64,000 bases of DNA, taken from positions 682,001 through 746,000 of the forward strand of contig OZ037877.1 in assembly GCA_964035575.1 (NCBI GenBank), read 5' to 3'. This DNA comes from Rhynchopus sp. YZ270_cl-10. Its lineage: Eukaryota > Euglenozoa > Diplonemea > Diplonemida > Diplonemidae. Positions 1 to 10,556 of this stretch are shown here, piece by piece. A model generated the notes under the pieces. That model searched no databases. It had not been told where the DNA came from and saw nothing but the letters and a program-made list of their open reading frames with translations. The translations under genes were made by a program, and so were the position numbers. How positions within the stretch are numbered: the stretch's first letter is position 1; each line of letters opens with the position of its first letter.

Positions 1-1
1 G

Positions 2-145
2 CGGATGCCCGCCACAACTTCTGATGCTCAGCTGTGTGCCCCCCCTCAACCACCTATCCACTCATCTCTGTCTGCTTGCCCTGCTTCGACCTCCCCTCCT
101 CCCCCGGTCAGGTATGAAATGAAAGGCGCTCCCGCGTATCCTTAG
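2..145 (+). CDS. C-terminal end of an unidentified protein, cut by the window edge
   Basis: A frame open from the first base runs to a TAG at 143-145 and encodes 47 residues, Pro/Ser/Thr-rich and ending in RYEMKGAPAYP. Base composition is GC-rich like the confirmed genes, and it drops sharply after the stop. I take it as the last exon of a plus-strand gene converging on the flavin reductase gene. The family is not recognised. A chance open frame cannot be excluded at this length. Confidence 0.35.
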   Translation, partial: RMPATTSDAQLCAPPQPPIHSSLSACPASTSPPPPVRYEMKGAPAYP

Positions 146-1173
146 CACCCTTCCACAGATGGAGCCCTCTGCGGGCAAACCCCTACTGAGGAAGTGCCCG
201 TGGTTTGAGTGCCATTGTGTTGCTCTGTGGTGCTGTTGTTGGTTGCTGCTGTTGTTTGCACGACTACCTAGTCAGCACTATGACTAGCACTTTTGCGAGT
301 AAAATTTTTAACTAGGTATACCCATGACTGGCAGGTGCCAACCAGGCTTTGTTCCAGTAAAAGTGCTAGTAAAGAGTGCCAGTCTTGTTCATGAGGTTGT
401 GTTTGTGTGTTTTGTATTTTTTCAAAAAAACAAAATCTGAGAAGGGTGAGGTGGAAAATGGAGAAGGGATCAAGGTGGCCTCATGAAGACGTACTGTGTT
501 ACTTTATTTATTTGGTTCTTTTTGTGAAACATGAAAAGATGCTAAAGAAAGACACCAACAAATGTAGTCGCGGGTTTTAAACACACACACACGAAGAAAA
601 CCTGAAAGATGAAAAGCGCATCTCGTGCGCACAGCACATCGAACAAGGAATCCCCAAGAGGATGGGATGGCCAGCATCTTCTCCTCCGACACCGAAACAA
701 ACAAAACAAACCAAAACAACCTTTCTTCAAGTTAGCCTGACAGAAGTAAGGTGCATTGGTGTGCACGGGGACGTTCGTTTTAATGCAAATACCACTTGAG
801 GGCAGTCGCAGCTACAAACAACCCCGCACGTTCGAGGGCACATCGGTTAATTGGGGATGCTAAAACCAAAAGACAAAGTAAAGGGTAGGGATGGTAGAGA
901 AGCAAATGACAGAGTAAGTGTCAACTGCTGTCTTTCTACTGAGATGAGGACACGCCTGGGGGAGGTTGTACAGTGTGTATATGTGGCATTGTACAACATA
1001 GGACGCGAGGCGATGACTCAAATCAAATGAAACAGTAAAAGACCTACAGAAGCACGATTTTGTTGTGAGGCAAAAGCTGCTAAAAAAGTTAAGTTGAGAG
1101 AGAAATAGAGAAGAAGAAAAAACCTCCTCCCGGGGACCGTTGTCCCTGGGTCTTGCAGCATATCATAGTCGCA
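146..1173. other. Convergent intergenic region, no gene seen
   Basis: Between the left-edge gene tail and the flavin reductase gene. Positions 260-385 hold CTAGT/ACTAG-rich self-complementary sequence related to the repeats at 2424-2578 and 42064-42215. A family G stem-loop lies at 602-643. The rest is AT-rich without credible reading frames. Confidence 0.5.
602..643 (+). repeat. Family G stem-loop repeat, variant stem
   Basis: Outer pairing GATG/CATC. The inner stem is GCGCA/TGCGC around the loop TCTCG. Other copies have TGTGC/GCACA, so both stem sides changed together. Confidence 0.6.
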
Positions 1174-2352
1174 TCAGCTGGTCGACGGGGCTGCGCTGTC
1201 CTCTGCCTCCTGCAGCTTCTTCTGCTCCACCTCCGCAAGCGTGGGGAAGTCAGTGTACCCTCTGGCGCCCATGCCATGTGTCCACCAGTACTTCATCTCG
1301 CCGTCTGGGTTGAGGGGTGCGTTTGCGGCAAAGCGCTCGGGCAGATCAGGGGTGCTGATGTAGGGACGGCCGAAGGCAATCATGTCTGTGTCGTCTGCCT
1401 GCAGACGCTCCTCAGCAGTGTCGCGGGTGTACCCAACGTTGCCCATGAGCTTTGTCACACCGCCAGCACCAGCAGTCTTCTCGAGAATGTCACGTGCGTT
1501 GCGGAGCGTGAAGACAGCACAGAGGTCGTGGAAGCCAAAGGTCAGTCCGTCCATCACGTGCACGTAGGCCACCTTCTGGTTGCCAAGGAAGTCGATTGCT
1601 GCAGTGAACTGCTCGTGATTGTCCGCACTTCCCATCGACCCAAACTTCCCGTTTGGTGCAAGACGCACACCAATCCTGTTCAGTGGGAACACAGTCGCCA
1701 CCGCACTCAGCACCTCCTTCAGCATGCGCAGCCTGTTCTCCACAGACCCACCGTACTCGTCAGTGCGTGTGTTGGTCGACGACTGCAGGAAGGTGTCAAG
1801 CAGGTAGCCGTTTGCACTGTGGATCTCAACCATGTCAAACCCAGCAGCCTTTGCGTTCACAGCCGCCAGTCTGTAGTCCTCCTGGATGGCCTTGATCTCC
1901 TCCACAGTCAGTGCCTTCGGTGTCTGGTGCGGCTTCTTCTCCCCAGCCACAGCTGTGATCTCACCCTCAAGGCCGATTGCCGACGGTGCCACAATCTGCT
2001 GACCCGTCACATCCGAGTGGCTCTGGCGTCCCATATGCCACAGCTGCAGTGCTGCGGTGGCGTTCTTCTCGTGCATGCCGGCCACAATCGGCTTCCAGGC
2101 TTCCACCTGCGTGTTGTTCCAAATACCGGGTCCGCAGTACCAGCTCATGCCCTGGCGCGAGATGCCTGTTGCCTCGACGATGACAAGCCCACAGGAGCTG
2201 CGCTGCTTGTAGTACTCGATCATCACCTCTGTGGGCACGTGCTCGGGTGTGGCACGTCCACGTGTCAGCGGTGCAAGGGCAATGCGGTTGCGCAGTGTGA
2301 GGTCGCCAACCTGCACCTCGGACAGAAGCTTCAGGGGAGCATCGCTGGACAT
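1174..2352 (-). CDS. Old Yellow Enzyme family NAD(P)H:flavin oxidoreductase
   Basis: A 392-residue, single-exon FMN-dependent alkene reductase of the OYE/OPR/NemA type, expected to reduce electrophilic double bonds (enones, nitro compounds, maleimides) with NAD(P)H. It has the full TIM-barrel length of the family. The hallmark HSANGYLLDTFLQ segment supplies the substrate-anion pair His178/Asn181 and the proton donor Tyr183. It is followed by NTRTDEYGGSVENRLR, and the phosphate-binding end of the barrel is seen as IAFGRPYISTPDL. No targeting peptide is obvious; it is probably cytosolic. Kinetoplastid relatives act as prostaglandin F2-alpha synthases and activate nitro drugs; that role is known for the family, not shown here. 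The start is the first ATG, and upstream frames are interrupted. The long open frame on the opposite strand is a codon-bias shadow. Confidence 0.95.
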   Translation of the reverse strand: MSSDAPLKLLSEVQVGDLTLRNRIALAPLTRGRATPEHVPTEVMIEYYKQRSSCGLVIVEATGISRQGMSWYCGPGIWNNTQVEAWKPIVAGMHEKNATAALQLWHMGRQSHSDVTGQQIVAPSAIGLEGEITAVAGEKKPHQTPKALTVEEIKAIQEDYRLAAVNAKAAGFDMVEIHSANGYLLDTFLQSSTNTRTDEYGGSVENRLRMLKEVLSAVATVFPLNRIGVRLAPNGKFGSMGSADNHEQFTAAIDFLGNQKVAYVHVMDGLTFGFHDLCAVFTLRNARDILEKTAGAGGVTKLMGNVGYTRDTAEERLQADDTDMIAFGRPYISTPDLPERFAANAPLNPDGEMKYWWTHGMGARGYTDFPTLAEVEQKKLQEAEDSAAPSTS

Positions 2353-2423
2353 TGTGAAGAGGGTTGAAATGTATATAGTCTGGGGTTGCGTTTTGTGTGT
2401 CTTGTTCCAAAAAATCTAAGAAG

Positions 2424-2578
2424 GTCGACCAGCCAGGGGACTCCTAGTAGTGCTCCTAGTCCAAAACGACCAATGCTTTACGACTATACTGTTCCACCAG
2501 CAAAACACTACTAGTTTTGCACGTAGTCGTTACAACTAGTAATTCCACTATTAATCCCCCTGACTAGTCCGCCGTGTG
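2424..2578. repeat. CTAGT-rich inverted-repeat element upstream of the flavin reductase
   Basis: Begins CCAGCCAGGGGACTCCTAGT and ends with the complement of CGGACTAGTCAGGGGGA. The interior is rich in ACTAGT and TAGTCGT. A relative at 42064-42215 has the same ends and sits upstream of the kinase gene. It is probably a non-autonomous DNA transposon; I found no clear target duplication. Confidence 0.5.
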
Positions 2579-4329
2579 TATTTATGTACGCCGAAGAATC
2601 CATCGCCATGCACAGAAACAGACGAGGAAAAGGAAGGAAGAGAGAACGGGAGAACGGGAGAAGGGGAGGAGTTATTCCATAAAATCGTAGAGGTGGAGGA
2701 GGAGGAGGTGCCGTAGTTGTATATCAGAAGTATCTATGAGAAGGGAAAAAGGTACAAAAAAAAATGTCAAAAAAAAAAAAGTACAAAAAAACCCTCATAT
2801 GACAGGGAAATGGAATTGCAATCGCCAACATCTCTGTGGAAGAAGGCAGATTTCTCCAAAACAAGACAAAAAAAATTTGAAAACGCCTTGGATATATCAG
2901 CGGATGCAGGCACATACACTCCAAAAAAGGAGAAAAAAAATATGGGTTGGCAGAAAAGAATTGACCCCATTGGGGGTACAGTACAAATCCGCCTTCAAGG
3001 TAAAGGTACAATAATCTTATATAAAATACAGGGGGAGGTAGAAAGACGTCCTTTTTGTGTGCGAAACGCAGCAAAAGAGACCATTTCGCTATTTAGACTA
3101 CTGCCGTATCGATAGCAGCCACATTGTTCTTCTTCGCAGGATCCAATAAAAGAGAGCAAAAAAAAAAAAAGTAATTATAGTGGAGTTCATCCTCGGGTGT
3201 CTACACTAATACAACCAAGTTTTCAAAAAAAAAAAGAAGTAAATTTTGTAGTTGACAGTCAGAATCTTTTTTTGTTACCGTGGATATAAATACTATCAAT
3301 GTATTTCTCGTCCAATATTATTATAAACACGGTACCGTAATCGTACAAATTATCCGTAAAAAGGTCGATCTAGAAAAATCCTGAAAAGGTCGAACATTAT
3401 CACGGTCAATAATTTGTATGAATACAGTATTTTGGAGGGAATATAGTTGTATTTGCACAAATAGGTCCGCGGGTAACTCAGTTCGGGGGGTAAGACAAAG
3501 AAAGAATAAGAGCATTTCCAGGTCCGACACCGTTCTCTTTGATGCTTCGGTTGCCTCAGTGTAGCTGCTGTGTCAGAGGTCGGCTACTGTTCTGAAAGCC
3601 CGACCGAGAGTTTTCCTCAAGGGCGTTCCCACTGAGTCGCCCCGTCCCTGTGAGGTGTGTTGGGGATTTTTTTTTCCTTTCTTTTTTTGACACGTTGCAT
3701 GGTAGCGTAGCTGTCAATTCAGACAGCTTTATCGGATAAACTCAGAGTCTCATACTGAATCCACCATCACAATTGGTATTGAAAATAAAATAAAAAACCT
3801 ACCAAAAAAACCGTGCAAAATCGCGTATTGAATTACATAAAGGCTGAATGGGATATTGTGTATTGAACAAAAATATTGAAAGTGCAAACCATCTCTCCAG
3901 ACAGTGGTGGGCGTAGAAAAAGAAAGACATACTGCCCTCTGGAGGTGTGTGTTCAACATCAAACCTTCATCACCGAGAACACTTTCCCACCCCAGCAAAC
4001 CAGCTGGGGCAGAGAGACAACATACCTTGCTCTGTACACGATGTCGCCTTGCACGTTGCGCACCCTGTCCCACCCGTGCGCGAGAGTCGTCTCCTGTCGG
4101 TGAGGGGGATAGTAGTGTTGAGCATTTACCACCTGATGTGAGGTAGGGTCGGCTACTCCACCCGAAAGGCTTTTGTGCTCAAAAAGGAAAAGACACAATG
4201 TGCCCCGACATTTGTCACAGTGGTTAAAGCTCTGCCCAAAGAAACTGTCTGCCTAAGAAAAATTCTTCCTAAAGTAAATTCCGCCGTCAATTTCAATCCC
4301 ACCTTTTCTTTAGGCATACCATTTCTTTA
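2579..4329. other. Intergenic region with degenerate repeats
   Basis: No credible gene. It contains a family I unit near 3110-3150 (a GCAGCCACA core ending in AGGATCC, also at 13728, 18405 and 51790), a minus-strand family C unit at 3178-3225, and a family D-like unit with a long tail at 3880-4010. Short A/T homopolymers occur throughout. Confidence 0.5.
3178..3225 (-). repeat. Family C stem-loop repeat
   Basis: Minus-strand copy of the unit that reads AAAACTTGGTTGTATTAG, then TAGTG and CACTA arms around CACCCGAGGATGAACTC. It is nearly identical to the copies at 31230 and 44604. Confidence 0.75.
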
Positions 4330-4837
4330 CTGGGGGGGGCCGAATAGTAGACCCCGGGTCCACTATTAGGCGAACCGACGGGTATAAATCGGGGGTCTCA
4401 GAAAAAAAATTTTTTTTTTCCAAGTTGAATAGTAGACCCCCCCTAAATAGTAGACCCCCCAAAAAAAATTTTGCTGTATTTTTACTAAACCCCTCCTGTC
4501 GATGAGGCTGATAGGGTGTGTCAAAATATACTGATTTTTGCTTCTTTGGAAAGATTTGTCACAAAATCTATCCAAAGAAATAAAAATCAATTTGAAATTT
4601 GTAGTTGATCCCCTCTAAAATTTTTCCGTGACTTCCGCAAAAAGCCAAAAAAAAAAAAACGAAAACCTGGGGGGGGTCCACTATTCAACGGAAAAAAAAT
4701 TTTTCCCCAGAATTTCTCAGGGGGGGTCCACTATTCAAAGGAAAAAATTTTTTAAAAAACCCAGAATTCCCAGGGGGGGTCTACTATTCAAGGGGGGTCT
4801 ACTATTCAGGGGGGGTCCACTATTCGGCCCCCCCCAG
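4330..4837. mobile_element. TA-flanked MITE with multiple CACTATTC repeats
   Basis: A 508-bp element with terminal inverted repeats beginning CTGGGGGGGGCCGAATAGT, flanked by TA on both sides, as in the Tc1/mariner group. Inside are about eight further copies, in both orientations, of a GGGGGTCYACTATTC motif. The middle (about 4515-4590) resembles the tandem unit of the element at 54380-55979. No coding capacity. Confidence 0.75.
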
Positions 4838-4985
4838 TAACCACTGTGTTTTTTTTGATAATTTTCTTGTGGATTAGTGTAGCTGCCATATAGACAGGCT
4901 TCACTGTCCAGTGTTACACTCAGGAGAAGAATTCAGACCTTTTTTTTTTTTGCATTCATGCACAACACACAAAAAGGTTGCAGAA

Positions 4986-5966
4986 TCAGGTAAATCTGGC
5001 AAAAAAAAAAAGGTGTCTTGGAATACAAAGCCCTCTCGTTACAGTGTACCAGAAGAAGAAGAAAACACATACAATCGCTGGCGGCTCCGGTCCATACTTC
5101 GCGACAAGCGTTGCGAAGAGCTCCGCCTCACGCCCGCCGTACTGCAGGAGGGTTTCACGCACTGTCGGGAGCTTTGCTTTGTTGTAGCTCTGGTAGAAGT
5201 TTTCCAGACGGTCGTGCAAACTGCTGCCTAGCACCATCATTTCATCCGCACCACCACCACCACCACCACCACCATCAAACACAGGCCTCCCCTCCTGTCT
5301 CTGCAACACAGACTCCTGCAGCGTCATCATGCTCGACAGATGCGCAAGCCTCTCCTCCTCCTTCGTCCTCGCCCGCTCCGAGAGCTCTGTCACTCTCTGT
5401 CTGTGCTGTGTCTCCTCCCTTCGTATCTCACTGTTCACCCCAGCTATTTCCTCTGCCAGCTTCTGATCTAACGTTGCACGCAGACCGACCACACACCGTT
5501 CATACAACCCTACTACATCCCTTAAGGTCTCCAACTCCGTTCCATAATGTGCAACGGCAGACCGAATTTCTGCGGAAGATGCTTCCATTGGACGGTTTTC
5601 GATTAACTCCGCTTTGCTTCGAAGAGAAGAGCGGAGGTCATCCAAGCCAAACGCTACTGGGCATGCGACGTCGGATGCAAGACAGAGCTTCATTGGTGGT
5701 GCTGTGACTGCTGGAGGAGGAGGAGGTGCAGGAGGTCCAGCATGCACCATCGCAGTAGGGGCACTCAACGGTGCAGGAGACATGGCAGGGGTTTCCCTCT
5801 GTCGCGTGACAGAGTGCTGCAGCTGATGTGACAGCTGCTCTCTAATCTTAAAGAGGTCGCTGCTGATATCCACCATAGAAGAAGCACCGCAGCTAAGCGC
5901 TGGGGAGGCCTCTCTCCCTATAGGGTGTGAAGAGGATGGATAGGCATGTGAAGAGGCGATGGTCAT
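4986..5966 (-). CDS. Coiled-coil protein with C-terminal KYGPEP domain
   Basis: Taken from the second ATG (MTIASSHAYP), because codons upstream look untranslated. About 326 residues: a Ser/Pro-rich N-terminus, a proline run, a coiled coil of roughly residues 120-240 rich in E, R and L, an eight-glycine tract encoded by CAC-type repeats, then FYQSYNKAKL...LLQYGGREAELFATLVAKYGPEPP. That last module ends many kinetoplastid and related proteins and is part of my reason for suspecting Euglenozoa. After PEPPAI the DNA reads GTATGTG, a plausible intron donor. If it is not spliced, the last ~30 residues come from a family F repeat (5014-5051), giving WYTVTRGLCIP. The function is unknown, probably cytoskeletal or scaffold. 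Confidence 0.75.
   Translation of the reverse strand: MTIASSHAYPSSSHPIGREASPALSCGASSMVDISSDLFKIREQLSHQLQHSVTRQRETPAMSPAPLSAPTAMVHAGPPAPPPPPAVTAPPMKLCLASDVACPVAFGLDDLRSSLRSKAELIENRPMEASSAEIRSAVAHYGTELETLRDVVGLYERCVVGLRATLDQKLAEEIAGVNSEIRREETQHRQRVTELSERARTKEEERLAHLSSMMTLQESVLQRQEGRPVFDGGGGGGGGADEMMVLGSSLHDRLENFYQSYNKAKLPTVRETLLQYGGREAELFATLVAKYGPEPPAIVCVFFFFWYTVTRGLCIPRHLFFFARFT
5014..5051 (+). repeat. Family F repeat overlapping the 3' end of a gene
   Basis: Matches GAATACAAAGCCCTCTCGTT followed by ACAGTGTACC, antisense to the apparent C-terminal codons of the coiled-coil gene. Confidence 0.75.
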
Positions 5967-7450
5967 TGTGTGCGTTGTGGGGTTTTTTGAAAATTTGGGT
6001 ATTTTCGAAATGTGTAGTTTACGTAACCCCCTATTGTGAGATGGAGGAGAAAATGAAAACTCGACTCTTACAGTCGCCAACTGATCTTGATTACTCGACT
6101 AGAAAAAGGGGGGAAGATTATTTTCGTTGAACGCAGCCAAAAACAGTGTATGAGATCTGAATTTTGGCGCAAGTGATTTTTAAAGGGGAGGAGAAAATAG
6201 TTGGTATCAGGCGATTAAACGTTGGCTTTATTACTCGAGTTTCTAATAATCATCTGAAATACAATGTACCTTGGTATGACCAAGGGTGTACCGGGAGGTG
6301 GACCCCCGAACCATGCAGTCCTACAAATACATTTCGTGGTTTGCTTCTGATATTGTGCTACTCCCGCTTCCACTCAATCAGTTAGGATCATTGCGAACAC
6401 ATGGTAATTAGGCCTGTGTGATGTAGGGTCCGGTTGGGGGCCTCTGCTTGTTTCGCAGTGTGTAGCACAATCCCTGAATCGCTAATTTGGGCGGAAAAGA
6501 AGAAGGGTTTATAAGATGAACCTGAGCCTCTCTGTGCTTAGTCACCTAAAAAAGGAGAGCGAGAGGGTTTGTGAGAGAGGTAAAAAAATAAGGAGGGACT
6601 TTTGTTTTAAACTCTAAATGGGGGTAGGGGTTGGGGGTGGTAGGTGTTCAAATAATGTTCCATGTGCAATACTAAAGGAAAACTTAAAAGATGAATCTGC
6701 CTCAACTGTGCCTCCACCGTGTCACATCGAATATGTGCATTTCCTTCGGATGGCTACACTATTGCTGCTAAGTTTTCAAAAAAATGAAAAAAGAAACAAA
6801 TGAAAAAAAAGAGGGCTGTTTGTCTAGGCCTTAAAAAGCCTCGTTTTACAATTGCGAACCCTTTCTTTTTGTTGTGTCGACAATCGCCTAAGAACCCACT
6901 TGGGGGCTAATAGGGGTTTTTTTTTTCTCTTTTTGATGTCAATAGACAACTCCGTATTTCTTTCTTTCTTTTCGCACCAATTACATGGATTTTTGTCTAA
7001 GTTAGGCAAAAATTCTAAACACCTCACAACGTCTCAAAAGTGGAAAACATTCTTGCTGCAAACCCGAAGGATTGATGTTAAAAAACAAAAATACACCCTC
7101 CTGTGTTGCTCGCCTTTGTAACGTTGCCCGCAACGTGCGGGGGGTTTTTTGGGTAAAGAAAGCATGCAGTGTCCGTTCTCGTACCCCCCCTTATTTTCAC
7201 CCGTCCTTCATTTTTCGCGAACTGAGCCGTTTCTGGATGGATTTCTGCGGATGCAGTGGTGATGTATTTGGAACACTGGAACACTGAAACACTAATAACA
7301 CAATACACAATAACCAGGTGTTCTGTACAACACAATGTCACCCGAACAAGCAAAATAAAATTGACTTGACAAAGCCCTCTCATGGGTGGACCCCCAACCA
7401 CACAGGTGGTCTTACAGCTCCCAATAGCAACATTCTTTTGTTTCTCTTTC
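5967..7450. other. Intergenic region with repeats A, F-tail and H
   Basis: No gene seen. Contains a family F tail at 6254-6324 (TGTACCGGGAGGTGGACCCCC core), a family A unit at 6507-6549, a family H head at 6863-6917 and a truncated F unit at 7361-7417. Confidence 0.5.
6507..6549 (+). repeat. Family A stem-loop repeat
   Basis: GTTTATAAGATGA lead, inner stem CTGAGC/GCTTAG (one G-T pair) around CTCTCTGT, closing TCACCT. Confidence 0.7.
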
Positions 7451-7519
7451 TTTGATAAATTGTTGGAGTAGTGTAGTTGCCTCGGGTTGTGTTGCCACAG
7501 GTGTGCAATATCCACTCTT
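7451..7519 (+). repeat. Family B stem-loop repeat
   Basis: TTTGATAAATTGTTGGAG lead, then AGTTGCCTCGGGTTGTGTTG, closing CTCCACT-type arm (here TATCCACT). Near-identical copies lie at 27602 and 41767. This one lies just downstream of the carboxypeptidase stop. Confidence 0.75.
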
Positions 7520-7598
7520 TTTGCATCGACCCACCCCACATCCGAGATGGGTCCTGCAACTTCTCTCTCCCAACATACAGAACTCAGAAAAAATCTCC

Positions 7599-9649
7599 TT
7601 ACCGATTACTATACCCCCCTCTCCCCTCTTTACATACCGAATCCTTGTCTGGCTCTCCTTTGCTCATTGTCCGCGGGCTTTGTATCATACAGCTTTGGAG
7701 CTTGTAGAAGTCGATGAAGGAGAGTCCGACGTGTTTGCCGATCTCGAGGTACATATCTTCTGTGTAGGGTATGAGACGGCCCTTTGTGTCCTGCCAGCAG
7801 TACATGCTGACCTCCATGGCGCTGCAGTGTGGGGCCACGTTGAGCACCTCGCCCAGCGCACGCCGTCCTGTCCCAAGCTTGCTCGGCTCCCTGCAGAACC
7901 GCGACGCTGCAACAGAGAAGGTTCGCTCCAGCCCTGCCAAGATGCGCGGGTACACCATGGCCCCCTTGATGGTGTCTTCATGCACACCACCCCCAGCCCC
8001 ACGCCGTTCGTCGCTGTTGTTCACAAACATAAACGCATTCGTGCACGTAGAATGCGCATGGATGTCCATGAAGAAGTCCAACTCCGTTCCCTCATGCCCA
8101 TTGAGTCTGATGATCTCATCGCGGGTGTACTTAATAGGCGCGTGCGCCCAAGCAGAGGGGTTCAGCCAGTTGCGGTTCAGGTCATATCCGGTCGAAGAGC
8201 AACGGTAGTTTCCGAGGAAGACACCGTCGGGGTTGAGCATCGGAACGATTTTGAAGACGCAGTGTGCGCGGAGGACACGAGCTGCAGGGTGGTCGGAGAG
8301 GAGAAAGCACAGCAGCCCATGGCAGATGAACGAAGCGGGCGTCTCCCCAGCATGCACCCGCGCCGTCAAAAAAATCGTCTTTTTTTTATCCCAGCTTGGC
8401 GTCAGGCTTTGCGGCGACGTTATCGTCAAGATGTCAACCCTACGCTGCTGCACTGTCCTGCAGAGAAGCTCTCTGTTGTAGAATTGGAACTTCTGTGCAT
8501 CAACGTGGCTCAAAAACTTCTGCAAGAAGGTGAACGTGTACGGGAAGCAGTACGCAAAGTAGTACGTATCGTCCTCTCTGTCGAACTGAAACGCAAACGA
8601 CAGCACGTAGCTCTTCTTCAGACGTGGTGCACGGTAGTAGAACACCTGCTTCTGCGGGATACGCTCCCACCGTGGCCGCTGCGCCGAACGCACCAAAGGC
8701 GTCATGCCCACACGATACAGCGACTTCGTCTTCGAGCCATTGATGATATGGAACATCGCCCGCTGGTTCTTGTGCACCTGTGATACACTGAAATAGTACC
8801 ACACTCGATAATGCGGGTTATTAGTATCGGGGCGGACCGAGACATCGTATTCAAACTGTGAAAGGTTGGGATAAAAAATGAAAAAAGGGGTAAAGATGAT
8901 AGTCAGTATAGTCACCGAAGAAAAGATGAGAGAATGTTTGGCAAGACTGTGCCTAAGAGAAAGTGAATGCAATTCCCATCCACCCAAATCTACGAAAATC
9001 AGTAGCGTTTCCGCGACCCAAACAACGGAAATGTGCACGCTGTGCAATGAACGTTTGTACGTTCAACTCAAACGCCTCACGTTCACTTGATCGGCACAAG
9101 CACACAGCGAAACCCAAGCCCACCGGAAACATTAAAGAAGCACTGACAGGAAGAACCCAAATGCTGAAGGAAAGTGCACCTTGCGCAACATTATCAGGAC
9201 CCTCTGTACACTTGCAAAGAAGAAGATCCTCGTATTCGAACACAATTAGATGCGGAGCTCACCACCTACTGGAGATCCAGGGTGGAGAAGATCTGCACTG
9301 CGTCGGAGGCGTGCACGGTGATCCCTCGAAACGGTTCGGGGAGGCAAGGGGATCTTACAACAAAAAAATGCGAAGATGGCACACTTCAACGTTAGTCATA
9401 TGAACAGCTTTTAGCAAACGTCTTTTGAACGCGGGTGCAAAAGGAGGGTTGCGAAGAGGTAAATGAACACAAAAATAATACTTACCCAGGTCTGGTGCAT
9501 GAAGTGTGAACACACACTGCACTCCTCTGAGTAATCGGCGAAACTAAAAACTGTGGGTGAAGGGAGGGGTAGGGGGTAGGGAACTGTACCTCGCTTATCG
9601 CCTGCACCTTCCCGACGTTCCCACTCTCGAAGGAACAGTCGAAACGCAT
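7599..9649 (-). CDS. AGBL4: Cytosolic carboxypeptidase, CCP6/AGBL4 type (M14 family)
   Basis: Zinc metallocarboxypeptidase that trims glutamates from tubulin C-termini, acting in cytosol and axoneme. Two exons: 9649-9590 (20 residues, MRFDCSFESGNVGKVQAISE) and 8855-7599. The 734-bp intron has donor GAG|GTACAG and acceptor CACAG|TTT, phase 0. The join restores the family's FDxxFExGNLGRV...SEFEYDLFIRPDT block, which supports both sites. The product is about 438 residues. The N-terminal CCP domain has SKTKSLYR and SFAFQFDREDD. Zinc ligands are His188/Glu191 (RVHAGETPAS) and His286 (DIHAHS), with ML-NPDG and GYDLNRNW substrate-side motifs and the catalytic Glu in MEVSMYC. Human CCP6 is about 500 residues. 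An in-frame stop lies just before the chosen ATG. The 3' end is taken at the first stop; a further 3' intron is not excluded. Confidence 0.92.
8856..9589 (-). other. Large intron of the carboxypeptidase gene, with antisense open frames
   Basis: GT-AG intron. Its middle (about 8960-9400) is unusually GC-rich for an intron and is open in two plus-strand frames, one of 146 residues containing KCARCAMNVC and one of 73 residues. No family is recognised. It could be a nested gene piece or an inserted gene fragment. Confidence 0.75.
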
Positions 9650-10556
9650 CGTAGCCTCTTTGCTCTATTGTGCTGTCCCCAGTCTGTCTGTAGCCTTTTT
9701 TTTTGCTTCTGCAGTGTCTTGAGGTGATCCTCACAACCTTTTCCTCCTCTCCCCCCCACTCTTTTTGCTGTGTAACCGTACCCGGAGGGAGTACCCTTCT
9801 GTCCTACTGTTTGTTTTGGGGGAGGATAAAAAAAAATTGAAGAAATAGAAACTTAACACTCATCACACGATAAAACCCATGGGAGACAGGTTGTAGTGAA
9901 ACGCACACCACCTCGACCTGTTTGGTGAGGAGTGGCTCTCTGCAGCGCGGTTCGTCCCTAGAACCGCAAAAGTGTGTTCAAAGTGCGTTGTTTCTATTTC
10001 CTCCTTCATTTCATGAGGTGACAAAAAAAATTCTTTGGAGAAACCGAAGCCTTTCTTCGGAACAGGGGTGGGAAGGGAGAACAAAGGAAGGGGAAGTACC
10101 ATTTTTTTTGGGGGTGTATATCTTCAGGGAAACAGGATACAGGGAAACTCTAATGGGGGGGCGGAGGAAGGGGTTGGGGAGGGGGGGGAGAAGGCCCCTA
10201 TCCTCGGGTGTACCAGACAATGAGATATTTGTAACCTCTGTTCTGGTGCCTTACACAGTATTTTTATTTTTACTTTTTATTTTTATGGAAAACCTCTAAT
10301 AACGCTCACTAAACCTCTAATAAATTATAATTCTGAAAAAATCTTGCTATCGTTTGTGCCAATATGCTTCTCTTTTTTGACTTGAAATACAAAAAAAAAA
10401 GTCCCTTTCATTTCACAGTGCACCTAAGGTACTGGGTACTGCGAATCTCGAGTTAGAGGCTTCGTCGAAGTGTTTCTTTTGTTTACTGTTTGACAAAAAA
10501 AGGTATATTTTTTATTGGAATTTTTTCTTACCGCTCTCTTTTCCCTCCTTTTTTTT
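9650..10556. other. Intergenic region with a duplicated hairpin repeat
   Basis: Holds the 9877-10023 repeat described separately. Apart from C-rich stretches near 9740-9800 and AT-rich sequence I see nothing else. Confidence 0.5.
9877..10023 (+). repeat. Dispersed ~145-bp repeat, copy 1
   Basis: Starts CCCATGGG, contains GAAACGCAC, a GCGGTTC/GAACCGC hairpin with GTCC in its loop, AAAAGTGTGTTCAAAG, and ends TTTCATGAGGTGAC. Copy 2 is at 33252-33396, just upstream of the transporter gene. The GGTTCGTCCC core recalls a pol III B box, so a SINE origin is possible. Confidence 0.75.

Noticed and set aside
1153-2367. 404-codon open frame on the plus strand opposite the flavin reductase
   Set aside because: It is the complementary-strand shadow of a strongly codon-biased real gene; the His/Cys/Val-rich product has no domain.
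7452-8783. 443-codon plus-strand frame
   Set aside because: Antisense shadow of the carboxypeptidase exon, which has clear catalytic motifs.
8953-9047. N-terminal extension of the carboxypeptidase continuing upstream of FEYDV
   Set aside because: It reads intron sequence ending in CACAG; the conserved block is supplied by the exon at 9590-9649 instead.
9411-9734. Mini-exon pair encoding YDAFRLFLREWERREG and FSFADYSEECSVCSHFMHQTW
   Set aside because: The first part is another frame of the true CCP6 exon 1; the second lies in its intron and has no independent support.
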